DNA of 64,000 bases. It comes from Ensifer sp. LCM 4579. Its GTDB lineage: Bacteria; Pseudomonadota; Alphaproteobacteria; Rhizobiales; Rhizobiaceae. The notes under the pieces are model-generated. The model worked only from the letters and a program-made list of their open reading frames with translations, was not told where the DNA came from and did no database searches. Each line of letters begins with the position of its first letter. The stretch's first letter is position 1. The stretch lies in the NCBI RefSeq assembly GCF_001854885.1, contig NZ_MDDV01000004.1:62001-126000 (forward strand), written 5' to 3'. Positions 30,180-38,810 of the stretch are shown in pieces. The position numbers and the translations under genes were made by a program.

Positions 30180-30788
30180 TCACGTCTCGGCAACCGTCCG
30201 CTGGCACCAAAGCAACAGAAGCGGATTGCCGGTGCAGCGCATCGCGAACTCCCTTCCCTCCTCGACGAAGAATGCCCGGCCGGGATCGGCGACAGTCCAG
30301 TCGCCGTCATCCGACAGGACTTCGACACGGGAAAGCGGCAGATAGGCGGTCGGCAATTTTCTCCGGTGGTCTGGGAACCGGCTGTAAGGCCCCATGACAG
30401 TCAGCCCAATATGGACGTCGTCGCGGTCTTCGATGCCTCCCGGGCCGATGATGGACGCATGGGCGTGGTCACGGGCGAAATTGACGCTGGCAAACGGTCC
30501 CGATCTCGAACGGTACCAGCGCAACTCCGGTGCGATCGCGAGGATCGCCTCGCCCATGGCACCGATCGTTCCGCCGAGCCTGGCGGCTTCCGCCAGCCTT
30601 TCGGCCAGGTGTTCGGCGGCCGGCAATATATTGCCGCCGGCGCTGTAGAGCGATGACGGTTTCATCAGCGTGTGGAAGATCTTTCCGGCAACGTACTTCG
30701 CCATGACCGGTACGTCGGGGGCGAGAAAAAGGCTTCCCGCGACATTGATCAGAGTCTGCAGGTGCTTCGGGCGACTTCCCCAGACCAT
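30180..30788 (-). CDS. DMSP lyase-like cupin with degenerate metal site
   Basis: The 202-residue protein resembles the dimethylsulfoniopropionate lyase (DddQ/DddL-type) cupin family: ELRWYRSRSG, then HIGLTVMGPYSRFPDH and YLPLSRVEVLSDDGDW and LLLLWC. The metal-binding pattern HxHxxxExY reads HRRKLPTAY here, and the last His is also lost, so lyase activity is unlikely. ATG at 30788 fits the family N-terminus; an upstream in-frame start at 30920 exists. Stop lies 27 bp from the convergent helicase gene. It may be a binding protein or pseudoenzyme. Confidence 0.6.
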   Translation of the reverse strand: MVWGSRPKHLQTLINVAGSLFLAPDVPVMAKYVAGKIFHTLMKPSSLYSAGGNILPAAEHLAERLAEAARLGGTIGAMGEAILAIAPELRWYRSRSGPFASVNFARDHAHASIIGPGGIEDRDDVHIGLTVMGPYSRFPDHRRKLPTAYLPLSRVEVLSDDGDWTVADPGRAFFVEEGREFAMRCTGNPLLLLWCQRTVAET

Positions 30789-31123
30789 GATGGGCGCCCT
30801 GCCGACCGGCGACGGATCGCAGCTGAAGTTCGAGCGCGCTCTCGATGTCTGATGGACGATGCCCCCCTTAGGGTTGCGATCGGCCGCGACAGCTCTTCCA
30901 CCTCGCTCTGGGTCTTTCATTTCCGTTTGTCCTCATGCGACGGGACGTCCAGTTCGACGCCTGACCACCCGTGCCTATCGACATTGCATGGATGAAGCAG
31001 CGCAGCAAGAAGCCTTTCCGCGGATATTCAGTCGTGACTGCCGAGTTCGCGCTGAAAAGCCTACGGAATCACGCGACAGTTATGCCTGGCCGGCGGATTG
31101 CCGGCCAGGCACGATCGTCCGGC

Positions 31124-34093
31124 TTATTCCTTGGCGGCGGGAGCGAGCAGTCCCGCGGCCTTCAGCAGGTTGTGCTGTCTCAGCGTGCTGTCGGCGAGGA
31201 GCGCCCGATAGCGCTCGATGATGCGGGACCGGTGCGCCTCGTCCGAAACCGCGTTTAGAGCACCCAGGATCGAAGCGATCGTCTCGCTCTGGTTGCGAAG
31301 CTCGCCCAAGAGCTCCGAATTCTCCGCCAGCCGGAAGACGTCCGCACGGGTGACCTGCCCGACGCCGAGCGGCGTCTTGGCTCCCTTCGAAAGATAGCCT
31401 TCCGGCAGATCGCCCTTCAGGTTCGTGACAGCCCGGTTGCGGATCGAGTCGAGCAGCTGATCGACGGCCTGCTTCGCACCGGCGACCCGGGTCGGGTGGT
31501 CGGTATCGGCTGCCGCATGCGGGAGAAGCTCGAGCTTGTCTGCGTGCTTGGGAAGCAGCGACAGATAAGGCTTCATCGGTCCGGTCGGACCCTCCGGACC
31601 CTTGAAGATGTCCGCATCGATGGCCGCATGCCGGACCTTGCCGGACGTCAGTGCCTCATCGAGCGCTGCGACGTCGACCAGTTCGCCGCGGTCATAGTTG
31701 ATGAGCACGGACCGGACGTTCAGCGCGGACAGGACCTCACGGTTCACCAGCCCCGCATTGGAGAATGCGCCGGTGGCGGGATCCTGCCTGCCCAGACCGA
31801 GGTGGACGGACAGAACATCGGCACCCTTTGCCGCGGCGACCGGCGTCTCCGCATACTCGTAGCCTTCGGCCAGAATATTGTCGCGATGAGCCGGACGAGC
31901 ATAGATGACGACATCCATGTGGAAGGCCTTGGCGATCCGGGCAAGTTCGCGGCCGATATTGCCGTAGCCGAGGATGGCGATCCGTTGGCCTTCCAGCTTC
32001 TCGGTCGGGTATTCGGCCAGGTTCTTGCCGGTGTCGAAGTCGCCATTCACGACCCGCGCGTGCAGTTCCGCCACGGGAAGATCGGGCGTAACCTTGAGCA
32101 ACGCTTTGGCGGCCATCTGCGCCGTCGCACGGCTGTTGATGCCGGGCGTGTTCATGAGGGGGGCCTCGCCTCCCTCGCCGTTCGGGCCGCCCCAGGAGGC
32201 GGATCCCATATTGCCGGTTCCGGTGCCGATGCGGACGCCGCCCAGACGAAACTTCGCTCCCGCGGGAATGAAGGTCGCGGCTGCGATCACCGCATCATAT
32301 TGGCCCTGATCGGTCTCGGCGAGGATTTCGTCGGCGGTGCTGAGGTGCGGCTGGTAAAAGAAGTGGACCTTGCCGTCGTCGGTCGCGCCGGAGGTCGTGA
32401 CCGAGCCCTCGTGGAACACGCATCCCTTTTCGCCGATATAGGCCGCGAGTTCGCTGTGGTCGAGACGTCCTTCCGCATCGAAGCGCAGGCCGATTGCGTC
32501 GGCGATCAGTACCTTGAAGGTGCCTTCGCGCGGGCCAGCGGCGGAGGCGCCGCTGCTTTCGGCATATTCGACCTTGCCGCCTCTCCGTTCGAGTTCTTCT
32601 TCCAGCACGACGACCTTGGCGCGAAGATAGGCGTATTTCAGGTTTTCCAGGAGCGCGACGATGTCCGCGGGCTCGCGGATGCCGCCGACCCAGGCGCGAT
32701 AGTCGCCCGGCGTACCCGGAAATGCGTTGACATAGCGCGCCGCGTCGAGTCCGGTCTCGTGATCGCCATTGGGGTGGGTGATGCCCTCATAGCCGAGAAG
32801 CTGCTTCGAGCGTGCGATGATGCGGACGTGCAGGTCGGAGGACGAGACCTCGCCGTCATTGACCTTGAGCAGGGTGACGGCCGCGCCGCGGCGCTCCCGC
32901 TCGTCGACCACGAGGCTGAACAGCGGGTTCTTCGCAACCCACTCGTTGATGACTTCGCGGTTCGCAGAGGAGCGCCTGTTCAGTTCGATGACCGAGCCGA
33001 TCCGCCGTTCGGTCTGCAGCAGGCCGAATGTCGTTTCGGCAAAGGCGAGCGCGCTGTAGGTGTTGATGACGCCGCCCAGCATCTTGTCTTCCTGGGCGTC
33101 GTAGAACGGGCCGGCATCGACGGAGCGCTTGCTGCTGAGCGGCTGCTTCGGATCGAGCGGCGGCGCGATCTTCAACTGACGGGGAATGGCCCAGGACGGA
33201 TTGCTCTGGTTGCGCTCGATCAGCGCGAGCGCGGCCGGCGTGAAGGACGCGACAAAGTAGCCGGAAACGCCGCCGATTGCCTTCTGGAAAGGCATGAAGA
33301 GGCAGCACTTCGCCATGACGGCCCGTACGACTTCCGGCTCCCAGGGCATGGCGCCGAGCATGGAAGTGGCGTCGAACACGGCATGCCTGTTCTCCGGATC
33401 GCCATCCAGCCACGTCAGGAGCTCGTTGATCTCCTCGTTGGTATAGGAGTTCGCCCCGGTGGTCTCGTGTCCAACCCCGACGAAGATCGAGACGCCGAGC
33501 TTGGCAAGGGTCCGCGCCGACGGGATCGCGCCCTCTTTCTCCGCGAAATAGATTCTGTTCTCGTCACCCTTCTCGGCGAAGTGATGCATCTCGATAAGCT
33601 GCGTCGCCCAGGATTGGCGGAAGAAGCCGGACGCGCCGGCACCGCCGCTTTCAGGGCGCAGCGTGTCCACATAGACGCGCTGGTCCGCGTCGTTGGCGTT
33701 CAGAAGATGCTGAACGCAGACGGTGTAGCCGCTGTGGCCGCCGCCCAGGCCGACGGCGATCCGATTGGTCTTGGGAAATTCGAAGTAGCGATGGATCGCC
33801 CGCATCATATCCAGCAGGATCTTGTCCGCCGGATAACCGCGATGCATGCTGCGCGAAAGCTCCGCAGTGGTGAAAGCGCCGATGTCCTTGCCGGTATCGT
33901 CGAATTTCCGGTAAGTTCTTTCGATCCAGCGATCGAACTCGAGCCGCCGAAGCCGGCTGTCAACCTCATCCGTCGCTGCATCGGTGATCGGCCCTACCCC
34001 GAAGAACGGATTCGAGGGAAGCGAAGGCGCGCCGTTCTTGGTCAAGTCAAGTGCATCGAGCCGCTGCGCGTGCAATTCTGCGTCGGATATCAT
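31124..34093 (-). CDS. Fused PLP aminotransferase (SerC-like) and 2-hydroxyacid dehydrogenase (SerA-like)
   Basis: The 989-residue protein joins two enzymes. Residues 1 to about 500 are a class V aminotransferase-like domain: GLGGGHSGYT near 116, FDATSMLGA with Asp241, and FQKAIGG with the likely PLP lysine at 271. Residues about 525-890 are a D-isomer-specific 2-hydroxyacid dehydrogenase: NAD motif ILGYGNIG at 707-714, YDRGELVD with Arg802 and LLPHAAADT with His859. This pairs activities of steps 1 and 2 of the serine pathway in one chain, with reversed order. GAGGG six bases upstream supports ATG at 34093. Substrates may be other than phosphoserine. Confidence 0.8.
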   Translation of the reverse strand: MISDAELHAQRLDALDLTKNGAPSLPSNPFFGVGPITDAATDEVDSRLRRLEFDRWIERTYRKFDDTGKDIGAFTTAELSRSMHRGYPADKILLDMMRAIHRYFEFPKTNRIAVGLGGGHSGYTVCVQHLLNANDADQRVYVDTLRPESGGAGASGFFRQSWATQLIEMHHFAEKGDENRIYFAEKEGAIPSARTLAKLGVSIFVGVGHETTGANSYTNEEINELLTWLDGDPENRHAVFDATSMLGAMPWEPEVVRAVMAKCCLFMPFQKAIGGVSGYFVASFTPAALALIERNQSNPSWAIPRQLKIAPPLDPKQPLSSKRSVDAGPFYDAQEDKMLGGVINTYSALAFAETTFGLLQTERRIGSVIELNRRSSANREVINEWVAKNPLFSLVVDERERRGAAVTLLKVNDGEVSSSDLHVRIIARSKQLLGYEGITHPNGDHETGLDAARYVNAFPGTPGDYRAWVGGIREPADIVALLENLKYAYLRAKVVVLEEELERRGGKVEYAESSGASAAGPREGTFKVLIADAIGLRFDAEGRLDHSELAAYIGEKGCVFHEGSVTTSGATDDGKVHFFYQPHLSTADEILAETDQGQYDAVIAAATFIPAGAKFRLGGVRIGTGTGNMGSASWGGPNGEGGEAPLMNTPGINSRATAQMAAKALLKVTPDLPVAELHARVVNGDFDTGKNLAEYPTEKLEGQRIAILGYGNIGRELARIAKAFHMDVVIYARPAHRDNILAEGYEYAETPVAAAKGADVLSVHLGLGRQDPATGAFSNAGLVNREVLSALNVRSVLINYDRGELVDVAALDEALTSGKVRHAAIDADIFKGPEGPTGPMKPYLSLLPKHADKLELLPHAAADTDHPTRVAGAKQAVDQLLDSIRNRAVTNLKGDLPEGYLSKGAKTPLGVGQVTRADVFRLAENSELLGELRNQSETIASILGALNAVSDEAHRSRIIERYRALLADSTLRQHNLLKAAGLLAPAAKE

Positions 34094-34300
34094 GTATAAC
34101 CCTCTGGTTCCGATTGTCGGGCAGCGATTGTGGCCGCTTCCCTGCTGTCGGCGGCCGGAAACCGGGTTCCGCAATTGAAATGAGGTTCCCGTCCAGGCTG
34201 GACCGTTCGGGCGCATAATGTTGGAGAAATCGACTGGACGCGCCGCACATTTTCGACGATGTGCCCATTCAATTGCGACATTCAGCGGGGAATGGCGCCT

Positions 34301-34522
34301 TCACTCACCGCCCTGCCCGCTTTTCTTCTGGAGCAATCTCGCCTTGTGGTGCGCGCAATATTTCTTTCCGTCCGTCTTCGCCGCGCAGAAGAGATAGGGG
34401 CCGCCGCTGTTGATCGGCCAGGTGCATTCGCCCGGCCGCAGGTCTTCAAGGCGTTTGGCGAATGGCAGCCTGTCCGCATCGTACCGATTTGCAGGGGCGA
34501 AATCTGTTTCGAATTTGGTCAT
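34301..34522 (-). CDS. Small GcrA-like zinc-binding protein
   Basis: The 73-residue product ends with GECTWPINSGGPYLFCAAK and YCAHHKARL, matching the C-terminal Cys/His segment of GcrA cell-cycle regulators (CxWP...FCG...YCxxH). The N-terminal DNA-binding part of true GcrA is missing. It is probably a small paralogue of unknown role. Confidence 0.65.
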   Translation of the reverse strand: MTKFETDFAPANRYDADRLPFAKRLEDLRPGECTWPINSGGPYLFCAAKTDGKKYCAHHKARLLQKKSGQGGE

Positions 34523-34561
34523 GAGCGCACCAATGGACTGCGTTCCCTCCGCATTGATCGG

Positions 34562-34666
34562 TCAGCCGGGAAGCAGCGTCAGCACCGTGATGGCGAAAAC
34601 CACCGCGAGCGCGGCGATGACCGCGATCAGCTCCAGCATCATGAAACGCTGCATATCGCGACGCAT
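34562..34666 (-). CDS. 34-aa single-pass membrane peptide
   Basis: An excellent Shine-Dalgarno GGAGGAGG lies a few bases before ATG at 34666. The product has a basic start (MRRDMQRF) followed by one hydrophobic helix (LELIAVIAALAVVFAITVL) and ends at residue 34. Such tiny membrane proteins often regulate transporters or stress responses; this one is unassigned. Confidence 0.65.
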   Translation of the reverse strand: MRRDMQRFMMLELIAVIAALAVVFAITVLTLLPG

Positions 34667-34784
34667 GGTAACCTCCTCCACGCTGTGGCGCGGTAATGGG
34701 AAACGATTCGCGCCCGCAAAAAGTTCAAAATCGCGGCCGAAGCGTGCGCGATCGACGTCCCGCCCGCGGGACGGTGGCCCGGCG

Positions 34785-35015
34785 TCACTCGGCTTCCAAG
34801 GCCGGAGGAGGTTCATCCGCGATCACCATCCGCATCAGGCCCACCTCGCTCCTTACACCTTGCCGATAAAGGTGGAAGAGCATCTTGCCGATCTCGGCGC
34901 CGCCCTCGCTCTCTGGCTCCAGATCCTTCAAGGAGCAGACGTGAATGTGAACGCGTCGAAGCATCGAGATTTCATCGTCGTCAATGGCCAAGTCGGAAAA
35001 GCGGTACCAGTTCAC
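34785..35015 (-). CDS. Small protein of unknown function (76 aa, GTG start)
   Basis: GGAGGA five bases before GTG at 35015 makes this start convincing. The 76-residue product reads NWYRFSDLAIDDDEISML, then VHIHVCSLKDLEPESEGG and ends acidic and Pro-rich. No family is recognised. It is one of a run of small minus-strand genes. Confidence 0.6.
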   Translation of the reverse strand: MNWYRFSDLAIDDDEISMLRRVHIHVCSLKDLEPESEGGAEIGKMLFHLYRQGVRSEVGLMRMVIADEPPPALEAE

Positions 35016-35213
35016 TTTGATCCTCCAGTCAAAGCAGCTTCGATGATGGTGGATCTGATATTGGTATCGCGGCGACCGGATTCCAGATCGGGATGCAGTC
35101 TGTTTGCGGTCGGCAGCACGCATCGACCGGTCGGCGTGAAACAGCCGCCGTGGGCCGGATCATCTGCAAGGGTGAATATCGGCCGGGGAGCGGCGTTGTA
35201 GAAAACCACCCGT

Positions 35214-35327
35214 TCATCGGGGCGGGACGATGCCTTCGTAATACTCACCATCCCCGCCAACGTGAACCTTTCCCGACTGGCACGCAGCCAAGGCTACCAG
35301 TGCCAGCAACAGCATGATCTTGCGCAT
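35214..35327 (-). CDS. 37-aa lipoprotein (sister of the gene at 36101)
   Basis: The product has a lipoprotein signal: basic MRKI, hydrophobic core and lipobox LAAC with the cysteine at residue 15 or so. The mature part contains GEYYEGIVPP and is only about 23 residues. The same GEYYxGIVPP motif occurs in the lipoprotein at 36101-36238, so the two are paralogues. It is shorter than typical search thresholds. Confidence 0.65.
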   Translation of the reverse strand: MRKIMLLLALVALAACQSGKVHVGGDGEYYEGIVPPR

Positions 35328-35482
35328 CGAATCGTTCTCTCCAACGCATTGCAGATCATTGATATTCTGGCATCAAGGCGCGATCAAATCTCATGACCGT
35401 GATCGCGCCTCCCGCAAACCTGTCGGAAGGGAAAGGGCGGGCCTTGGCGTCCGCCCCGTCGGCAATCCTTGCTCCGCTTTCC

Positions 35483-35914
35483 CTATTCAGCTTTCATGAC
35501 CTGCCCGCGGATCTCACCGTCGGGATGGGCCGCCGTATGCAAGTTCACATACATGCGACCTTCGGTCAGCGCCGCAGCCTGGGTTTCGTCCAGTGTCGCA
35601 GAACCCTGCGAGAGCGCCGACACTTCGATCGGCACCATGGGAGGTGCATTTTCGCCGGGTGCGGCAGGTCCGTGAAAATGGGCGGCGGTGACATCGCCGC
35701 TGAGCCCCGAATGCTCGATGGTCCAGGTGAGATTCTTGCTTTCCGTATCATAGCTGACGTCGGCCGTTCCCGTCGCACTGGTTTCAACCGGCGGCACCTC
35801 CTCGCTTCCCTTGAGTTCCGCCTTGAACTTCATCTCCTCGGCAAACCCGATCGAAGCGGCAGCGAGATAGCCCAGCGCTACGACGATTCCGGCCGTCCTT
35901 GTCCACGACTGCAT
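35483..35914 (-). CDS. CHRD-domain secreted protein
   Basis: The 143-residue protein has a cleavable signal peptide (hydrophobic to about residue 25, then FAEE) and a CHRD domain: FKAELKGSEEVPPVETSATG, AAHFHGPAAPGENAPP, and YVNLHTAAHPDGEIRGQV. CHRD domains occur in secreted bacterial proteins of unknown function. GGAGG precedes the start at 35914. Likely periplasmic. Confidence 0.88.
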   Translation of the reverse strand: MQSWTRTAGIVVALGYLAAASIGFAEEMKFKAELKGSEEVPPVETSATGTADVSYDTESKNLTWTIEHSGLSGDVTAAHFHGPAAPGENAPPMVPIEVSALSQGSATLDETQAAALTEGRMYVNLHTAAHPDGEIRGQVMKAE

Positions 35915-36100
35915 GGCTCATTCCTCCAATCTCGCGTGGTTGCTGCGCTCTTTGCCGCATGCATCCTGGCAAAGATATAAACGCAGTGGAGAGTAGATAA
36001 GGCGCAGACGCCCGTCGGCTAGTGGCTGTTGCACCGTCATGGGTCGACGATCGGTGGCTGCGCGGCCAGGCGCAAGCCGTGGCCGCGCTTACGGCGCCGC

Positions 36101-36238
36101 TCAGATCGGCGTCGGCGGCACGATGCCCGTATAGTATTCGCCCTGGCCCGGCTGGTAGTGGTGGTAAACCGTCGGGCTCCCGGTTTGTGAACAGGCGCCG
36201 AGAATTACAAGTGCCATCAGCAGTATGATCGCCCGCAT
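36101..36238 (-). CDS. 45-aa lipoprotein (sister of the gene at 35214)
   Basis: AAGGA eight bases upstream supports ATG at 36238. The signal ends in lipobox LGAC, and the mature peptide contains VYHHYQPGQGEYYTGIVPP. It shares GEYYxGIVPP with the neighbouring 37-aa lipoprotein; the CHRD gene lies between them. Confidence 0.7.
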   Translation of the reverse strand: MRAIILLMALVILGACSQTGSPTVYHHYQPGQGEYYTGIVPPTPI

Positions 36239-36514
36239 GAGCTTGGTCCTTTCCGGAATGACTGAGGTCCCCCATCGCTTTCCCGGGGGAGAGGATCGGC
36301 GTCATTGCCCGGCGTTGCAAGGCGATTGTACATGCCGGGCCGCTGTTCGCCCAGACCGTCGAAAGAGGGCGTGCAACCGATGCCCTACAGCGCCGCGCCT
36401 CGGCGCCGGGTTCCGCAAATCCCGGTATTTGCATCAAATGCAACCGCCAGGTTTCACAGGCCATCAAAGGAAATCTGGCATAGAGGAGCAGTAACCTAAC
36501 TCGGGGTTGAAAAG

Positions 36515-36901
36515 GTGACCCAGGTTGTAACCGTGTCTGCAACGACGGCGGCCTATGCGGCGGAAGCCGTCAAGCCGTCCGCGCGCATACGCGGCGACGG
36601 CCCCGCCGACGAGGCGATCACGCTGCTTTCGGCCCGACCGGTCGAGCGAAAAGACGTAGCGCCCGCGCCGATCGCGAAAACCAAGGGTGCCCTGTGCCAG
36701 GCGCTGATGCTGATCAGCGCCGAACGGCGAACGCCGCAGGAGAGTGCGGCGGAAACATTGCGTCGCTACCTCGAATTCATGCAGGACGAGGAAGGAGACC
36801 GCGGCCAGGCAGACGACCGACCGGTTGAGCCCAAGACGGACGAGGAGCAGGAGACCGACGAGTTCTCCGTCTTGCTCGAGCAGTTCATCCAAGGGGGATG
36901 A
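36515..36901 (+). CDS. Hypothetical acidic protein (128 aa, GTG start)
   Basis: The frame encodes a soluble protein with a Thr/Ala-rich start, a helical middle (LCQALMLISAERRTPQESAA) and an acidic tail rich in Glu and Asp. GTG at 36515 has only a weak AAAGG nearby. An antisense frame covers the same bases but looks less protein-like. No family is recognised. Confidence 0.45.
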   Translation: MTQVVTVSATTAAYAAEAVKPSARIRGDGPADEAITLLSARPVERKDVAPAPIAKTKGALCQALMLISAERRTPQESAAETLRRYLEFMQDEEGDRGQADDRPVEPKTDEEQETDEFSVLLEQFIQGG

Positions 36902-36943
36902 CCCGAAGGAGCGAGCCTGAACCCGCTCCCGTCCGACTGGCGT

Positions 36944-37909
36944 TTACTTGTGCTTGTGTTGGTTCTCCTCGCCGGCGACATTGCCGACCGGCAGCGCATA
37001 TTCCACCTTGCCGGCTTTCTCGAAAGTGAGCGTAACGGGGACCGAATCGCCTTCGGCAAAGGGCTTCTTCACCTCCATGAACATCAGGTGCAACTGCCCG
37101 CGCGTCAGGTCCACGGTCTCGCCCGCGGGGATGACGATACCGTCCTCGAGCTTGCGCATCTTCATCACGTCGTTCTCCATCGTCATTTCGTGGAGTTCGA
37201 CGCGGCCCGCGGCCGAGCTTTCCGCCGCAATCAGCCGATCGTCGGTACTGCCGTTGTTTTTCACGATCATACCGCCGCCACCGACTTTGGCGCCCGGCAA
37301 CATGGCTTTCACCGTGCCGCCGGAGATTTCGAGATCCCCCGCCTCGACGGGGCCGGAGGACTGAACTGCGCCGTGCCCGCCATGGGTATGCTCCCCGCCC
37401 GTGAGCGTCACGCTTACGGTCGGCGCCGGATTTTTCAGCGAATGGGGGTCTTGCCCGGCGGCCGGCACCTCATCCCAGGCGACCTTGCCATCGGCGCCGC
37501 AAAGCTGGACCGTCGGAAAGGCGAGTACCGTTTCCTTGTCGAAGCCGGAGACTTTGCCGCGGATCACAAAGGTGTCGTAATACGCATCGGGCAAATTGCC
37601 GCCCTTCCAGCGGATTTCGATCGGGCCGGAGGATACGTTTGTTCCGTGATTGTCATAGGTCTTCCGGTAGTCGCCCTGGATGATTTCAAGCTCCCAGCCG
37701 GGCTTCGGCTGCGGTTTTGCGAAGACGAAACCCTCGGGCAGCTTGACCTGCACCTCGGTCGTCGCCTTGCCGTCGCAGCCATGCGGCACCTGTAGAACCG
37801 CCTTGAAGGTCCTTTCGGCGGGCGCCTGGTCCACTTCGAAGGTCGCATGCGCGTGGGCCATGCCGGCGACAAGTGTCATACCGGCGGTGAGAAGGGTAAG
37901 TCTGTTCAT
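36944..37909 (-). CDS. YcnI-like (DUF1775) and PCuAC copper chaperone fusion
   Basis: The 321-residue periplasmic protein has a signal peptide ending at AHAHATF, where the new N-terminal histidine region fits the copper site of YcnI/DUF1775 domains (residues about 24-170). A PCu(A)C domain follows (about 200-315): VELHEMTMENDVMKM, then HLMFMEV, giving the His/Met copper ligands. The end is His-rich (NQHKHK). GGAG precedes ATG at 37909. It probably carries Cu(I) to cytochrome oxidase assembly. The DUF2946-like gene just upstream is co-directional with a 91-bp gap. Confidence 0.88.
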   Translation of the reverse strand: MNRLTLLTAGMTLVAGMAHAHATFEVDQAPAERTFKAVLQVPHGCDGKATTEVQVKLPEGFVFAKPQPKPGWELEIIQGDYRKTYDNHGTNVSSGPIEIRWKGGNLPDAYYDTFVIRGKVSGFDKETVLAFPTVQLCGADGKVAWDEVPAAGQDPHSLKNPAPTVSVTLTGGEHTHGGHGAVQSSGPVEAGDLEISGGTVKAMLPGAKVGGGGMIVKNNGSTDDRLIAAESSAAGRVELHEMTMENDVMKMRKLEDGIVIPAGETVDLTRGQLHLMFMEVKKPFAEGDSVPVTLTFEKAGKVEYALPVGNVAGEENQHKHK

Positions 37910-38000
37910 CTCGTAATCTCCGAACCACGCGCCTTTGATCCATGGGCTCTGTGGTGCCGCCCGGGCGGCGAAATGCACTAAGGTTTAGATTGGGGGAGAG

Positions 38001-38399
38001 CTACGAAAAAGCCGGCGGAGCGCGCGATGGCGGCAGCAAGCGTCGGGCGACAGATGTCACCTGGTCCGCAACGGCCGCCCTGGATACCATCCAACTGCCG
38101 TTTACTGCCGGCCCGCTTTGTTCGGGCGGCAACGGCAAGAGGATCGATGCGGCGAGGCGGCAGGCCTCGCACACCGGCGCCACGGCAGGCGCCTTCCCGC
38201 GCTGCGGGCCGCCGTCGACCCCACGCGTGCCGAAGCAGATATCCGCGAAAGTTCCGTCGGGAAGACGGTATTCGGCTGAGAGCGCCGGGCTTGCATGCTG
38301 CGCGAGGCCGGGCTTGTGGGCGAAGGCAAGGAAAAGCAGTGCGAAGGCTGCCAGCAGCCGCACCGCAATCCCGAGATTTTCCCCACGCCCGCTCATCAT
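38001..38399 (-). CDS. DUF2946-like small exported protein
   Basis: The 132-residue product has a hydrophobic signal or anchor (LLAAFALLFLAFA), then FADICFGT and VCEACRLAASILLPLP, where spaced Cys resemble the DUF2946 family found with copper genes. ATG at 38399 has GAGG upstream. It precedes the YcnI-PCuAC gene and probably shares its transcript; a metal-related role is inferred from this. Confidence 0.65.
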   Translation of the reverse strand: MMSGRGENLGIAVRLLAAFALLFLAFAHKPGLAQHASPALSAEYRLPDGTFADICFGTRGVDGGPQRGKAPAVAPVCEACRLAASILLPLPPEQSGPAVNGSWMVSRAAVADQVTSVARRLLPPSRAPPAFS

Positions 38400-38585
38400 C
38401 GCCTCGTCGACAGGATCTCTTCGTAACCCACAACCGCCAGGAAATGCAAAAGCCGAATTGCCGCAGACGCCCTCTGCCTCGGCGCCAGCGAATCGGCCGG
38501 TAAGGCCACGGCGACAAAAATATGCTTGGTCGCGACATTGTCCCTTGCCAAAATCCGGACTTCGCCGTTATCTGGATACGATCTT

Positions 38586-38740
38586 GTTGGGAGAAACCGG
38601 TTCAATCCGGTGCCGAAGGAGCAACCGCCCCGGAAACTCTCAGGCCAAAGGACCGACGGGACACCGGTAAGGACTCTGGAGAGAAGCGTTTTCACGCTCG
38701 CCGAAGGGATAACAATCTCAGGCAAAGGGACAGAGGGGGC
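38586..38740 (+). ncRNA. Tandem glycine riboswitch upstream of gcvTHP
   Basis: Two consecutive aptamers are recognisable. The first starts GGGAGAAACCGG and has CCGAAGGAGCAACC and GAAACTCTCAGGCCAAAGGA; the second has GGAGAGAAGCG, CGCCGAAGGGATAAC and ATCTCAGGCAAAGGGACAGA. This tandem layout is the classic glycine riboswitch, which turns on glycine cleavage genes when glycine is high. It ends about 70 bp before gcvT. Confidence 0.93.
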
Positions 38741-38810
38741 TCGAATTTGTCGGCGCTTGACGCCGGTAGTGTGAGCCGGCGCATGGCGCGCCAGACCTGG
38801 AGGCCGGACT

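Noticed and set aside
36464-36892. Minus-strand frame of 142 codons opposite the 128-aa hypothetical gene
   Set aside because: The plus-strand frame has more protein-like composition; neither is strong, so only the plus frame was listed.
37978-38538. Minus-strand frame of 186 codons over the DUF2946-like gene
   Set aside because: It is Arg-rich and lacks motifs, while the overlapping 132-codon frame has a signal segment, spaced cysteines and a ribosome-binding site.
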